From positions 3,596,001-3,660,000 of the forward strand of contig OY969783.1 of NCBI GenBank assembly GCA_963702995.1: 64,000 nt of DNA. Reading direction: 5' to 3'. A model generated the notes under the pieces. That model did no database searches, had not been told where the DNA came from, and was given only the letters and a program-made list of their open reading frames with translations. Positions 31,103 through 41,600 of this stretch are shown piece after piece. Made by a program: the position numbers and the translations under genes. The stretch comes from MFD04580-c1 sp963702995 (GTDB lineage Bacteria; Planctomycetota; Phycisphaerae; Tepidisphaerales; Tepidisphaeraceae). Numbering within the stretch: the first letter of the stretch is position 1; every line of letters begins with the position of its first letter.

Positions 31103-31949
31103 ATGATAAAGATCACGCTGTCCCCATCAGCGCCGGGCGCTGGTCGCATGCGGCCTATTGATGCTAGCCCTCTCCTCTGCCTCGGCGGCGGCCGCTCCGG
31201 CCACCTCCAAACCCGCACAACCCGCCACAAAGCCGGCCGAGGTCTATACCGCGTGGCCGTTCGACACGAAGGAAGCCGCCCGGATGCAAGACGAAACGGC
31301 GAAGGCGATCGGCCTCCCCCGGGCGATGAAGGTTGACCTCGGCGGGGGCGCCGCGATCGATTTCGTCCTGATCCCCGCCGGCACCTACCCGATGGGTGAC
31401 GCGCCCGGCAAGGGAACGATCGTGGCCAAACCCTTCTACCTCGGCAAAACCCTCCTGACCGAGGCGCAGTTCGCGCGGGTGATGGGAAAGAACCCCAGTA
31501 AGCACCCGGGGCAGTTGAACCCCGTCGATTCCGTCGAGTGGACACTGGCGACGGAGTTCACCGAGAAGGCGTCGGAGAAGACGAAGAAGCCGATTCGCCT
31601 TCCGACCGAGGCCGAATGGGAATGGGCCTGCCGCGCCGGGACATCGACGCGGTGCTACTGGGGCGACGATATGGCAAAGCTGAGCATCAATTGCTGGTGG
31701 CACGACAACTGCAACGGCGGCACCAACCCCGTCGGCCGCAAGACGCCCAACGCCTTTGGCCTCTATGACATGATGGGCAACGTCTGGGAATGGTGCTCCG
31801 ACGGCGGCCCCGACGCCAAATCCCACCCCTGCCGCGGCACGACCTTCGGCAGCAAAGAGCCGATGTTCAAATCCTCGACCCGTCTGATGATGGCCACGAA
31901 CGCGAGCGATCGATTTGGGTTCCGGGTGGCGATGGATGCCCTCCCTTGA
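31103..31949 (+). CDS. Secreted formylglycine-generating-enzyme-fold protein (SUMF1 family; one frameshift in signal peptide)
   Basis: The strong AGGAGGG site sits 7 bases before the ATG at 31103 (MIKITLSPSA). The frame breaks near 31130 and the hydrophobic core LVACGLLMLALSSASAAAA continues in the next frame, so together they make a normal signal peptide. The FGE-sulfatase domain follows: VLIPAGTYPMGDAPGKG, VDSVEWTLATEF, RLPTEAEWEWACRAGT, NAFGLYDMMGNVWEWC, FGFRVAMD. Many bacterial members are not true sulfatase activators; I cannot confirm the two catalytic Cys here. No sulfatase gene is in the window. Confidence 0.82.
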
Positions 31950-32138
31950 AAATGGCGGAAATCCGAAACCCGCAATCTCGCCGAGAGCCGTCCGTACATG
32001 GAAGCCCCACCTGCACGGCGGAACGTGATGCGGGTGGCGGCAAAAACAGAATTTCACCACGACGCAACCCACACGCCACGAAATTGCGGGTGGTGTTCGG
32101 GGTTCGGTTCACCCTCCAGTAGATCCCGGCTTATCGGG

Positions 32139-32711
32139 CTACTTTACCCACGATTCCGATTTCAGGCGGCGGGGGTCGTCCTGCGCCATGGCCGAATCGA
32201 GTTCGTTGCGCACGTAGTCCAGATCGATTTGGCCGGGATAAGCGGCGAGCAAGTCGCGCACGTCGGACTCGCCTAACGGCCTACTGGCGATCAGCTTCAT
32301 TACAATGAGCCCCTCGGCAGAGCTGACACGCACATCGTGCCCAAGAATGCGCGACTCTACGGCCTGCTCCACGACATGCCCGTATACCGGCGATAGAGGG
32401 CTCATGAGGTCGATCAGGACGTCTTCAAATTGCACGGTCGTCAGGCCGTGATCCCATATCTCTGAGCAACTCACGTCAAACCCGAGATCGCGGAGCGACT
32501 CGAAAAACGCCGGCATGGTGATTTGTGGGAGGATGAGGAGCGCGTCAATGTCGTCAGTGGTCCGGACGCGGGCGTGTTGAATCATCGCAAGCCCGCCGAT
32601 GATTGCATATCTAACCCTGTGCTGATTCAACACCCCGATGAGCGCATGGAAGGCCGTGGCGAGCGACGGACCGCCGCAAGGCAAGTAGTCGTCCGCATTC
32701 GGCACGCCCAT
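32139..32711 (-). CDS. Nucleotidyltransferase-fold protein (AbiEii/DUF6036-like)
   Basis: 190 residues. YAIIGGLAMIQHARVRTTDDIDALL has the GG-(x)n-DxD pattern of the DNA polymerase-beta nucleotidyltransferase superfamily, as found in AbiEii/AbiGii-type toxin and DUF6036 families. VLIDLMSPLSP gives a possible third acidic residue. It overlaps the small upstream gene by about 100 bases, suggesting a two-gene unit. A toxin-antitoxin role is possible; target unknown. Confidence 0.7.
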   Translation of the reverse strand: MGVPNADDYLPCGGPSLATAFHALIGVLNQHRVRYAIIGGLAMIQHARVRTTDDIDALLILPQITMPAFFESLRDLGFDVSCSEIWDHGLTTVQFEDVLIDLMSPLSPVYGHVVEQAVESRILGHDVRVSSAEGLIVMKLIASRPLGESDVRDLLAAYPGQIDLDYVRNELDSAMAQDDPRRLKSESWVK

Positions 32712-32916
32712 GGCTCCCGTTCTTGCTCACAGACGCCTTCGCGAGAAGTCGCCGCGTGCGGGCGGCCGGTCCCCTGGGGGCCATTTCACGGGCGGCGTCC
32801 AGCAAGTCGCACAGGGCGAGGAATCGCTCGGTCGGAGTGCGGGACCGGTTTAGCTCGATCTGACGGCGGACGCTTCGATCAAAGCCGGTTTCGGGCAGCA
32901 CTCGACCACCCCTCAC
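32611..32916 (-). CDS. Small helical partner of the nucleotidyltransferase
   Basis: About 101 residues from a GTG start. The first 65 residues look real: FDRSVRRQIELNRSRTPTERFLALCDLLDAAREM is amphipathic and charged. The last 35 overlap the nucleotidyltransferase gene in a different frame and are less protein-like, so a frameshift may hide the true end. Similar small helical ORFs commonly precede this type of nucleotidyltransferase. Confidence 0.5.
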   Translation of the reverse strand: MRGGRVLPETGFDRSVRRQIELNRSRTPTERFLALCDLLDAAREMAPRGPAARTRRLLAKASVSKNGSHGRAECGRLLALRRSVARHGLPCAHRGVESAQG

Positions 32917-32982
32917 ATCAATCGTCCACGAAGGCTCGCGCCGCCGAGGCCCATCGCCGAAACGACAACCCTGATTCTAAAG

Positions 32983-33069
32983 CGGAGGAGGTGAGATTCG
33001 AACTCACGGGACCCTTACGGGCCCACCGGTTTTCAAGACCGGCGCATTCGGCCACTCTGCCACTCCTCC
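32983..33069 (-). tRNA. tRNA-Ser (UGA)
   Basis: 87 bases read on the minus strand: 5' GGAGGAG acceptor arm pairs with CTCCTCC, G discriminator, no encoded CCA. Anticodon loop CTTGAAA gives anticodon UGA between stems CCGGT and ACCGG. A long variable arm (GGGCCCGTAAGGGTCCC) is the class II hallmark of tRNA-Ser. UGA reads UCA codons; it must not be confused with the tRNA-Sec at 11074. Confidence 0.95.
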
Positions 33070-33164
33070 AGGTTGCGGAACGAAGCGTATCGCTTGGGGA
33101 AGCGAGGGTCAACGCGTCGGCACGCGTCGGCGCGGGGCCGCACATCGTCGCCTGTGCCAGCGCG

Positions 33165-35552
33165 CTAGACCTCGGCCCGCAGCGTCACCGGCGCCAGGCA
33201 CGTCTGCTCGTCGCACGCCTGGAACGTCACGGCGACGCGGATCGGCTGGCCTGCCACCTTTGCGCGGTCGAAGCGAACGCGAATATCGCATTCGCCCTCG
33301 TAGACCGACAGCGGGCGGTCGGCGACGGGAAATCGACGCGCGATCGGCGGCGGGTAGTCGATCGATAGGACGTGCAGATCGGCGCGTAGAGCTTGACGGA
33401 GGTGGGGATCAACGGGTCGTCGGCCGCGATATCGGCGCCCGCGGCCGCGTTGATGTGGTAGGGAGGGTCGATTCGCAGTGTCAGGCGAAGCTCCGTCGGC
33501 GTGGCCCACTCGACCGTCAACTGCACGACCGATCGGGCGCGATCCTCGGCCGACGCGGGGCGGAGGTCGGCGGCCGGGCTGGCCGCGTCTGTCGAGACGA
33601 TGAATGACGGGCCGGCCGCGAGGTAGGCGTGGGCGGCCTGGATCATCGCGCTCATCCCCTCGCCATTTTGCTCAACCTGCCGGGCGAAGGTGGCGACCAC
33701 ATCCCCCGCCGCCTCGACGCGGCCGAGCTCCAGCAGCACCAGGGCGGCCACCGCGTTGCCACTGGGCAATGGGCTGTCCGTGGCGGTCTTCTGGCGGACG
33801 ATCAGGTCGGTGGCGGCGCGGTCGGTGAAGAAGAATCCGCCGCCGCCGGGGCCGCTGGCGGCCGCGTCGCCGAAACGATCGATCATCGCATCGACCAGTC
33901 GCTCCGCCGAACGCGCCAGTCCCGGGCTTCTGGTTGCGTCATGTCGCGCGACGCGTCGAGCGCCAGCAGTGCCTGGGCGAGGTAGGCGTAGTCCTCGAGC
34001 GTGCCGGGAATCGGTGGCCGCGGGCTCGCGGCGTCGTCGATGGTCGGGGGCACGGGGCCGTCGCGATCTACGCGGCCGCCGCTGGTGCGGATCAGGCCGC
34101 CGTCGGCCGTGCTGTGCCGGGAGAGCAGGAACTCGGCCGCCCGGGCGGCGGCCGCCGTGTAAGTTCGCTCCTTCAAGACGCGGCCGGCATGGGCGAACGC
34201 CCGGATCGCCAGCGCGTTCCAGCTCGTCAATACCTTAGTATCCAGCAGTGGCTGCTTTCGATGCCGCCGCGCCTCGTAAAGCTTGAGCCGCATGGCCGCG
34301 AGCGACTCGTCGAGCAGCGCTGGCGTCTCCGGGCGGCCGCGCTCGGCGAGGTAAAGGATGTTCGTGTCCGGCGCCCCTGGGAATGGTGCGGATCAGCGAA
34401 GTTGAACCCGCGATCCACGCCGTAGACGCGATTGAATCGCTGCGCATCTTCTGCCCCGAGCACCTCGACGATTTCGGCCGGCGTCCAGAGGTAGGTCAGC
34501 CCCTCCCGGGCGTCCACTTCGGCGTCGAAGGCGGTGTAGAAGGCCCCCTCCGGCGAGGTCATCTCGCGAAGAACGAAATCGAGCACGCCGCGAGCAACCG
34601 CCTCATACCGCCGATCGCCCGTCTGCGCGAAAGCTTCGGCGTAGCACCAGGCGAGCATGGCGTTGTCGTACAGCATGATCTCAAAGTGCGGCACGAGCCA
34701 CTTTGCGTCGGTGCTGTACCGATGGAACCCGCCGCCGAGCTGGTCGCGGATGCCGCCGTGGGCCATCGCGTCCAGGGTGTGGAGCAGCCGCGCCCGCAGG
34801 CGGGCAGCCGGCCCCTTGGCGGCCGCGAGGTCGGGCGCCGCCGGAGCGGGAGCCTGTGACGCGGCGAGCCGAACCAGCAGAAGTTCGAGCAGCGTCTCGC
34901 GCGGGAACTTGGGCGCGCCGCCAAAGCCGCCGAAGTTGGGCTCATAGTCGTCGATCGATCGCTGGGTGAGCGCGTCAACGAACGCTTCGTCAATTGTGAG
35001 TGGCGCTTCCGGCGGCGGCGGATTTGCGAGCTGCCGAAGGATCGATGTGATCTGCGCCGCCGTCTTCTCCACATCCCCCGGGCGGTTCCGCCAGGCGTCG
35101 TCGATCCCGCGCAGCAATGTCACAAACCCGGGGCGGCCGTACGCGTCCTGCGGCGGAAAATAGGTGCCGCCGTAGAACGGCCGCAGGTCGGGCGTGAGGA
35201 AGACACTCATCGGCCATCCCCCCTGCCGCGTCAGCAGTTGGACGGCGGTCATGTAAAGCTGATCGACATCGGGCCGTTCTTCGCGGTCCACCTTCACATT
35301 GACGAAGCGGCCGTTCATCTCCTCCGCCACGGCCGCAACCTCAAAACTCTGCCGCTCCATCACGTGGCACCAGTAGCAGGTGCTGTAGCCGACAGACAGA
35401 AAGATCGGCACGTTCCGCTCCCGCGCCGCCGCGAACGCCTCCGGCCCCCATGGGTACCAATCGACCGGGTTGTGGCGATGCTGCAAGAGGTAAGGGGACG
35501 ATTCGCGGCCCAGTCGGTTCGAATGCGTCGGGTGGGTCGGTTCGGCGGGCAT
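33165..35552 (-). CDS. DUF255 thioredoxin/glycosidase-like protein with C-terminal DsbD-N-like domain (three frameshifts)
   Basis: YyaL/spermatogenesis-associated-20 family. The N-terminal thioredoxin-like domain has NPVDWYPWGPEAF and the CxxC C59-x-x-C62 in CYWCHVMERQSF; then an alpha/alpha barrel (GGIRDQLGGGFHRYSTDAKW, LLDTKVLTSWNAL). The C-terminus (YHINAAAGADIAADDPLIP, LSVYEGECDIRV, FQACDEQTCLAPVTL) resembles the DsbD N-terminal domain, with a Cys pair. Three frame breaks, near 34385, 33900 and 33375, split it into four pieces that align end to end, so the gene was probably one of about 795 codons. Start ATG 35552 has AAGGAAG upstream. Confidence 0.82.
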
Positions 35553-35665
35553 GGGCTTCCTTGAGCTTTCGAGCGACGACGCCGGGTACGAATGGCGTTT
35601 GGGCTCGATCGTAGCCCGTTCGGGCCGGGATCGACGAGTCATCGGGGATTTTCAACGACGCGCAT

Positions 35666-37664
35666 TCAGGGCTTATGTTCTTCCGCCCAGCCGGCGTAGA
35701 GCGCAAGCATGCTTCCCCCCGCGCGGCCGGGCGCCTCGCCTTTTTTCAGGACGTTCGTCGATCGGGCCCGCGTTTCACTGACGAGCTGCTGGAACGGATG
35801 CCCGTTGAAGCACGCCTCGCCGATCGATACGGAGAGCGCCGAGTCGGTCACGATGAACATCGGCTCGATCTTCAGCGCGCTGGTCGCGTAGCAGAACCCG
35901 CTGGCAATTTCGGTGCGGCCGCCGTTGCGCGTGTCAACCAGCGTCCCGCCTCGTTCGGTCTTCAGCCCCAGCACCCAGAGAGATCCGCCGTCGTTGACGA
36001 TCTTGGTCGTCGGCTGCTCGGGGTTGAGCTGCCGCGCCCAGACGCTCTGCCGGATGAACGCGAACGGCCCGCCGCAGACGTCTTCCATGAATACATCGCC
36101 GCCGGCCGCCTCCGGGGTCGCCTCGTACTGCTCGACGATACAACTGCTGATCACGACTGTCCGCCGGGTCGCCTGCTCGATAGAGATGGGCGAGTAGGCG
36201 ATGCGAAGCCGCTCAATGCGGACCAGCGGGGATTCGCCATCTTCGATGCGGATGGTCCCTTTGCCGGTCAGGGTGCCCTCGGCGCCGATGAGCCTCCGGA
36301 GGCGGCCGCGGAGGTGGAGCGTGCCGTCGATGACCCAGGTCCCGCGCGGGAGATAGACCGTCGTCTTGCCCGAATCGATCGCCTTCTGAATCGCCTCGGT
36401 GTCGTCAGCCCGGTCGTCGCTGTGCCCGCCGAACTGCTGGTGCCCGGCCCAGTCGGTCAGATCATCCCACGGAACGCGCGGCGTCTCTTTCACCGGAAGG
36501 TTCAGCGTGCGATGCGGCGAATCGAACAGGCTCAGGACCGGGTGGGAGCAGAACTTCGAGCACGTTTGCGCCGGTCGGCCCGTTGTCGGCGCCGGCGCTC
36601 TGGATGGCGACCTTATAACCGCTGGTCCGGATGTTCCGCGCGAGCAGAGACGCCTCGTTCTGAACGGCCGGGAGCGACGAGGCGTTCCCTGTCCCTTCAA
36701 GCCGCGCGTCGTACAGATCAACCAGGCCCGTCCCCTTATCATTGAACAGTGCCGGAACGGCGTTGCTGCTGGTCAGGTCGCGAATGCCCAGGCACTGCCC
36801 GCGGTTCCAGATGCCGTACTTCCCCTGGCCGCGGAGCGCGATGTGCTCCAGCGTCATGCTGTTGATGCTGTTCCGCGTCGAGATCCCAATCTCGAACCCC
36901 GCCACCGAAACGCCCGAGACCAGTAACGGGCCGATCTCGTCGGTGTACCCCATGTCGAGCCCGATCGCGCCTTTCCCGTCGGTCGAGCGGATCGTCACGT
37001 CGCGCACACACCCCTGGTTGCTCGCCATGAACTGAAGCCCGATCGCGCCGACATTGCCCGACCCGGCGTCGATCGTGAGGTTTCGAACGGCGTTGCGAAA
37101 CCGCTGCGCCGGCTTCTGCCCCGTCCAGACGATCGCCTTCGGCTTGGCGGCCGCGGTGTAGCCCGGGCAGGCGTCTTTCAGCTTGAGGATCGTCCGCTCG
37201 CGCCGCTGCCCCTGGAGAACGGTGTTCTTCTCCTCCATCCCCGGCCGCGGCCCATGCGGCCACTTCAGCGTGTCGGAGACAACGTAGACCCCGCTGGGCA
37301 GATAAATGATCGCCCCCTGGTTCGGATGCTCGTCCAGCGCCTTCTGGATCGCGGCCGTGTCATCCGTCCGCCCATCCCCTTTCGCGCCATAGCTCGCCTT
37401 GACGTCAACCACCCCTGAATCAGACGGAAAGACGACGTCTTCTCGATCGCCCGCATCAGCCAAGGCCGGCCGAGTCAAAGGAGCCGTCCCCGGCGGCCCC
37501 TCCGCCAGCGGCCGCGTCGTTGGATGCGTCGATTGCCGCGCCGATGGCTCCGACGCGGCCCCACCCCCGGGCTCAGCGCCCCAGACAAACCCGAAAATCC
37601 CCAACGCGATCGCGCAGGCTGCCATTCGAACCCGAACCCCGATGCCGGCAGGCCAAGGCGTCAT
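35666..37664 (-). CDS. Secreted double pectate-lyase-3 (right-handed beta-helix) protein (one frameshift)
   Basis: About 665 residues. Signal peptide (MAACAIALGIFGFVWGAE after a basic start), Pro/Thr-rich stretch, then the Pectate_lyase_3 motif VDVKASYGAKGDGRTDDTAA with AIIYLPSGVYVVSDTL and beta-helix turns. The frame breaks near 36545; a second repeat then starts with DDRADDTEAIQKAIDSG and TVYLPRGTWVIDGTL. Two tandem right-handed beta-helix domains are typical of GH55-like and pectate-lyase-3 carbohydrate-active proteins, so it likely cuts an extracellular polysaccharide. Confidence 0.78.
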
Positions 37665-37993
37665 TCAAGATCCCTTTCACACGCGGCCCGTCCCAACGGC
37701 CGCTGGCATTGTAATGCGGATCATCCGCGAAGGAACCGGCCGAATGAACCCCTTCCAAACAGCGGCCGCGCACCGCAGCCGCGCAGGTCAATGCGATAGA
37801 TAGCCCTCTAGCCGGAATGTCGGAACGGACAAGCCCTGTTCCCAAAGCGACCCGGAGCGGCGATCCGTCCCGTACCACCCCCAGCAGCGGAAACAGATTC
37901 GCTCAGCCCCTCGACTGGAATCCGCCCCCGATCTGGCGATAATCACGGCCATCTGGCCACCCCGCAAGCGGCCGCCGACGGAGTTCGCCCGGC
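37665..37993. other. Intergenic region before tRNA-Arg
   Basis: About 330 bases upstream of both the divergent pectate-lyase-like gene and tRNA-Arg. Short ORFs here are low-complexity. Nothing else recognised. Confidence 0.4.
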
Positions 37994-38067
<74 letters not shown>

Positions 38068-38671
38068 TTTCCCGTAAGTGTGCTGACAATCACCTCTTCG
38101 CGCGTTTTCCTTCGGTCCGCCCTCTCTGCCCATCGCCAGAAAGTTGGCGAAACTTGGCAGTGCTTTGGCAACACGCTCGTCGTCTGAACGAACGAACGGG
38201 AACTGCTACCTGGCGGTCGGCGGGAGGCCCGGCGAGATGGCCACACATGAACTGCTGGAAGATCATCACCTCTTCAAGCCGCGGCGACTTTCGCATCATG
38301 GGAGAGGGAGAAGCCGCCACATTCCTATCCAGGGGACGACGGTTCCGATGATTCGGAAGTTCTGGTCGCTGCCGAGCGTGTTTGTTCGCGTCCGCGGCCC
38401 CAGCGGCCCCGGGGATAACTGCCGCGAGCAAAGAAGGCGCGCCCCGCCGAAAGGCACGCGCAGCGAGACGCGGAACGCTCGGAATAACCCATGTATTCTC
38501 CCTATATTCCCCTCGTAGCGATTCGAGCGGACCTCGGCGAATTAGTTTGATTTAATGCTCCGGTAGCAATACCTTGATCTTTCCTGACTTCCGTTCAGTC
38601 GTTCGGACAGTCGTGTCACCTCAGCTCTCGGGTCACGTCTCGGCCTCGGGTATTTCAGAAGGGTTTGGTAT
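38068..38671. other. Long intergenic region upstream of the surface protein
   Basis: About 600 bases. Base composition shifts from GC-rich to AT-richer toward 38520-38670, where a promoter for the following large gene is likely (for example TTTGATTTAATGC around 38545). No RNA gene or repeat recognised. Confidence 0.4.
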
Positions 38672-41600
38672 ATGAAACTCCGCCGGCTTATCAACCGTTC
38701 GGCCCCCGTTGCCGGTCAAACTAACGCAGACCCTTCGATGCCCGGACGTCAGCGGGGTCGGAGGAAGCCAGAAAGCCTGTCGCGAGCGATTGAATCCGTG
38801 CTTGAGTTGTTAGAAGGCCGGGTTCTACTGAGCAGCACCCAGTATTCCAATGATCTTGTCGCAATGACGGGGCAACTTTCAGCTAACGATTCCCGGGCGA
38901 TTACATCGCTCAGTTCCACGCCGTCGATCAATGATCTCGGACAGGTCGCGTTCACGGGATCCTATTCGGATGGCAATGCCATATTTGTCGGACAGGGATC
39001 TGCCGGGACGCTGCGGAACATCGTCGGTGGGTTCAGCAACAGCACCGGACGAATTTTCCAGCCGTTCGTTCAGGTCAACAACTCCAGCAGCCCGGTAGTC
39101 GTGGCCCAGGATCATGTTTCGGGACCTTCGTCGTTCATCCGTCTGTGGGATGCAAACGGCAACGCGGCGGGCAACGTCGTGGTTGCAAAGGGGAATCCGA
39201 CCCTGGGCGGCTTCCCCTATGCGTCCGTATCGGTGCCGGCAGTCAATACGAGCAACCAGATCGTCTTCGAAGCACAGGATCTCAACAGCGGTGACGCCCT
39301 GCTCGTCACCGCCAACACAAACGCCAGCGGCGGGACCGGTTACAACCAGCTGGACCTGGGAGCAGGGTCACACGTCATTCGCCCCGTGATTGACGACAAT
39401 GGGGACGTCGTCTTTCGCCAGGGCAATAACTCCACAGACCCCATCGTCATGTGGAACTTCGGGCTGTCCAAGTCCACGGGCATCGCAACTGCAACGATGG
39501 GCTTTACCGAACTGGGGCAGGAGCCTGGGGTCAGCCGCGACGGGCGTATCGTGACGTTCTATGGCAATCTGTCGCAAACGGGCGCGACAAACCTGACTGC
39601 GGCCCAATCGGCACTTCAATACAGCGACGGGACTAAGCCTGGTCTGGCAAATCTGACCGCGGGACCAGGTATCTTCGCTGCAATCAACACCAGCGCGGGA
39701 TGGATCATTCAACGCCTGGCGGGTGCACCGACCAATGGTCCTTTCACTTCGTTCGTTCCCGATGCACGAGTCGCAGTCGGCGGGACCACCGATTCTTCGT
39801 CACCCGGGGCGACGGCCGCATTTATCGCCGACGATGTGTCGGGAATGACCGGGCTCTATACGGTGCGTCTTGACTTCCTGGCCGGGCTGAACCCATTGAA
39901 GCCGAATTCGCCGACCGGTTTCAACGTTGAGCCGCAAGTGAATGTGGTGTCGGTTGGGGACGCGATCCCTGGTGTTGCAGGAAAGGTCGCATCAATTTCG
40001 GTTTATGATTCGGTCAACGATAAAGGCACTGGCGAAATTGCCTACTCCGTCACGATGGATTCCGCGGCGCAGGCAATCGTTCTCGCCGTCCCAGACGGAG
40101 TGACCGTCCTCGGGTCCCCCGTCTCCGCGACCGCGGGGGTGCCATTCGGCGGATCCGTCGCCCTCTTTTCCTCTAACGACCCGACAGCCATCACGAGTAA
40201 CTTCACCGCGACCATCAACTGGGGTGATGGGACGCAATCATCCGGCACGATCGGCACAAATACCGGAGGCAGTCCATTCAGCGTCAACGGCGGGCACACC
40301 TACGCCATCGGCGGCGCCTCGGCCTACCCCATTACCGTGACGGTCCACGATACGAAGCATGGGATCGACGCATTGGCAACGGATACCAGCCGACGGACTG
40401 ATTACCAGGCGGAGGGAACGATAGCGATCGACCCGCTGGATGCATCGCGGCTGTTCTCGGCATCCAACTCCGCCGACAATCGGGGCTCCATCGTCGGGAT
40501 TTCAGTCGCATTCAGCGTGGATGGCGGGCTTTCCTGGAAGTCACGCATTCTCGGTGATGGGAAGCAGGATAATCTGCCGGTAGCCTTCAGTGATCCCAAA
40601 GCGGTCTTTGATTCCTTCGGGAACCTCTTCCTCTGTTACATCGACAAGGCCACCGGCGGAATCGTGATTCTCCTAAGCACGGATGCGGGCCAAACTTTTA
40701 AAAGCCTCGCCACATTCGGCACCGCTGCCGCGAATAACTTCGACCAGCCGGGGCTTGTCACGGGCCGGCCCGGCGGCGTCGGTGTGCAAATTTGGGCAAA
40801 GTTTGTCGACTCGAACAGTACCATCTCGACAGCAGTTGCGACGGTCGCCGGGCTCGGTTCCGTGGGGGCATTCAGCGCACCGGTGTCGCTGACCGGCTCG
40901 AAAAATGGCAATTTTGGTCGTATTGCGATTGGGCCCATGGGCCAGGTGTTAGTGACGTACCAGGTTCCCTCGGCCGGCGAGGGACCTTCGACAATCTACT
41001 ACAATGTCAACACATCGGGAAGCGCTGGCAGCTTTGGAGCCGCAAATCCAATAATCGCGACCAACGTCGGCGGGTTCAGCACCATTCCCGCACAAGCCAC
41101 CCGACAGGTTAACGCAGAGCCGGTCCTCACCTGGGATATGAACAAGGGCTCAAAGGGGCGTGTGTACCTCGCGTTTACTTCCCGACCTTCAATCACCAGC
41201 GCCGACACCAACATTATGGTGTTGCACAGCGATGACAACGGGACTACCTGGAGTTCGCCCGTCCAAGTCAACAACGATACGGGCTCGAACAGCCAGTTCG
41301 AGCCTTCGATTGCGGTGGACCCTTCCAACGGCAATGTCGCCGTTGCGTGGTACGACGCCCGCAACGATCCGGCTAATGTAAAGACCCAGTTTTTCCTTGC
41401 GGTCAGTTCCGACGCCGGCGCCCACTTTCCGTCGAACGTCGCCGTAAGCCTGGGGAGTTCCGACGCAACGAACGCGAACCTTGATTCTGCCGCCGTAGCT
41501 AACCAGTATGGCGACTACACCGGCCTTGATGTGCGCAACGGGATGATCTATCCGATCTGGTCGGACAACAGTTCCGCCCTAATCGGGAACCCCGACTCGC

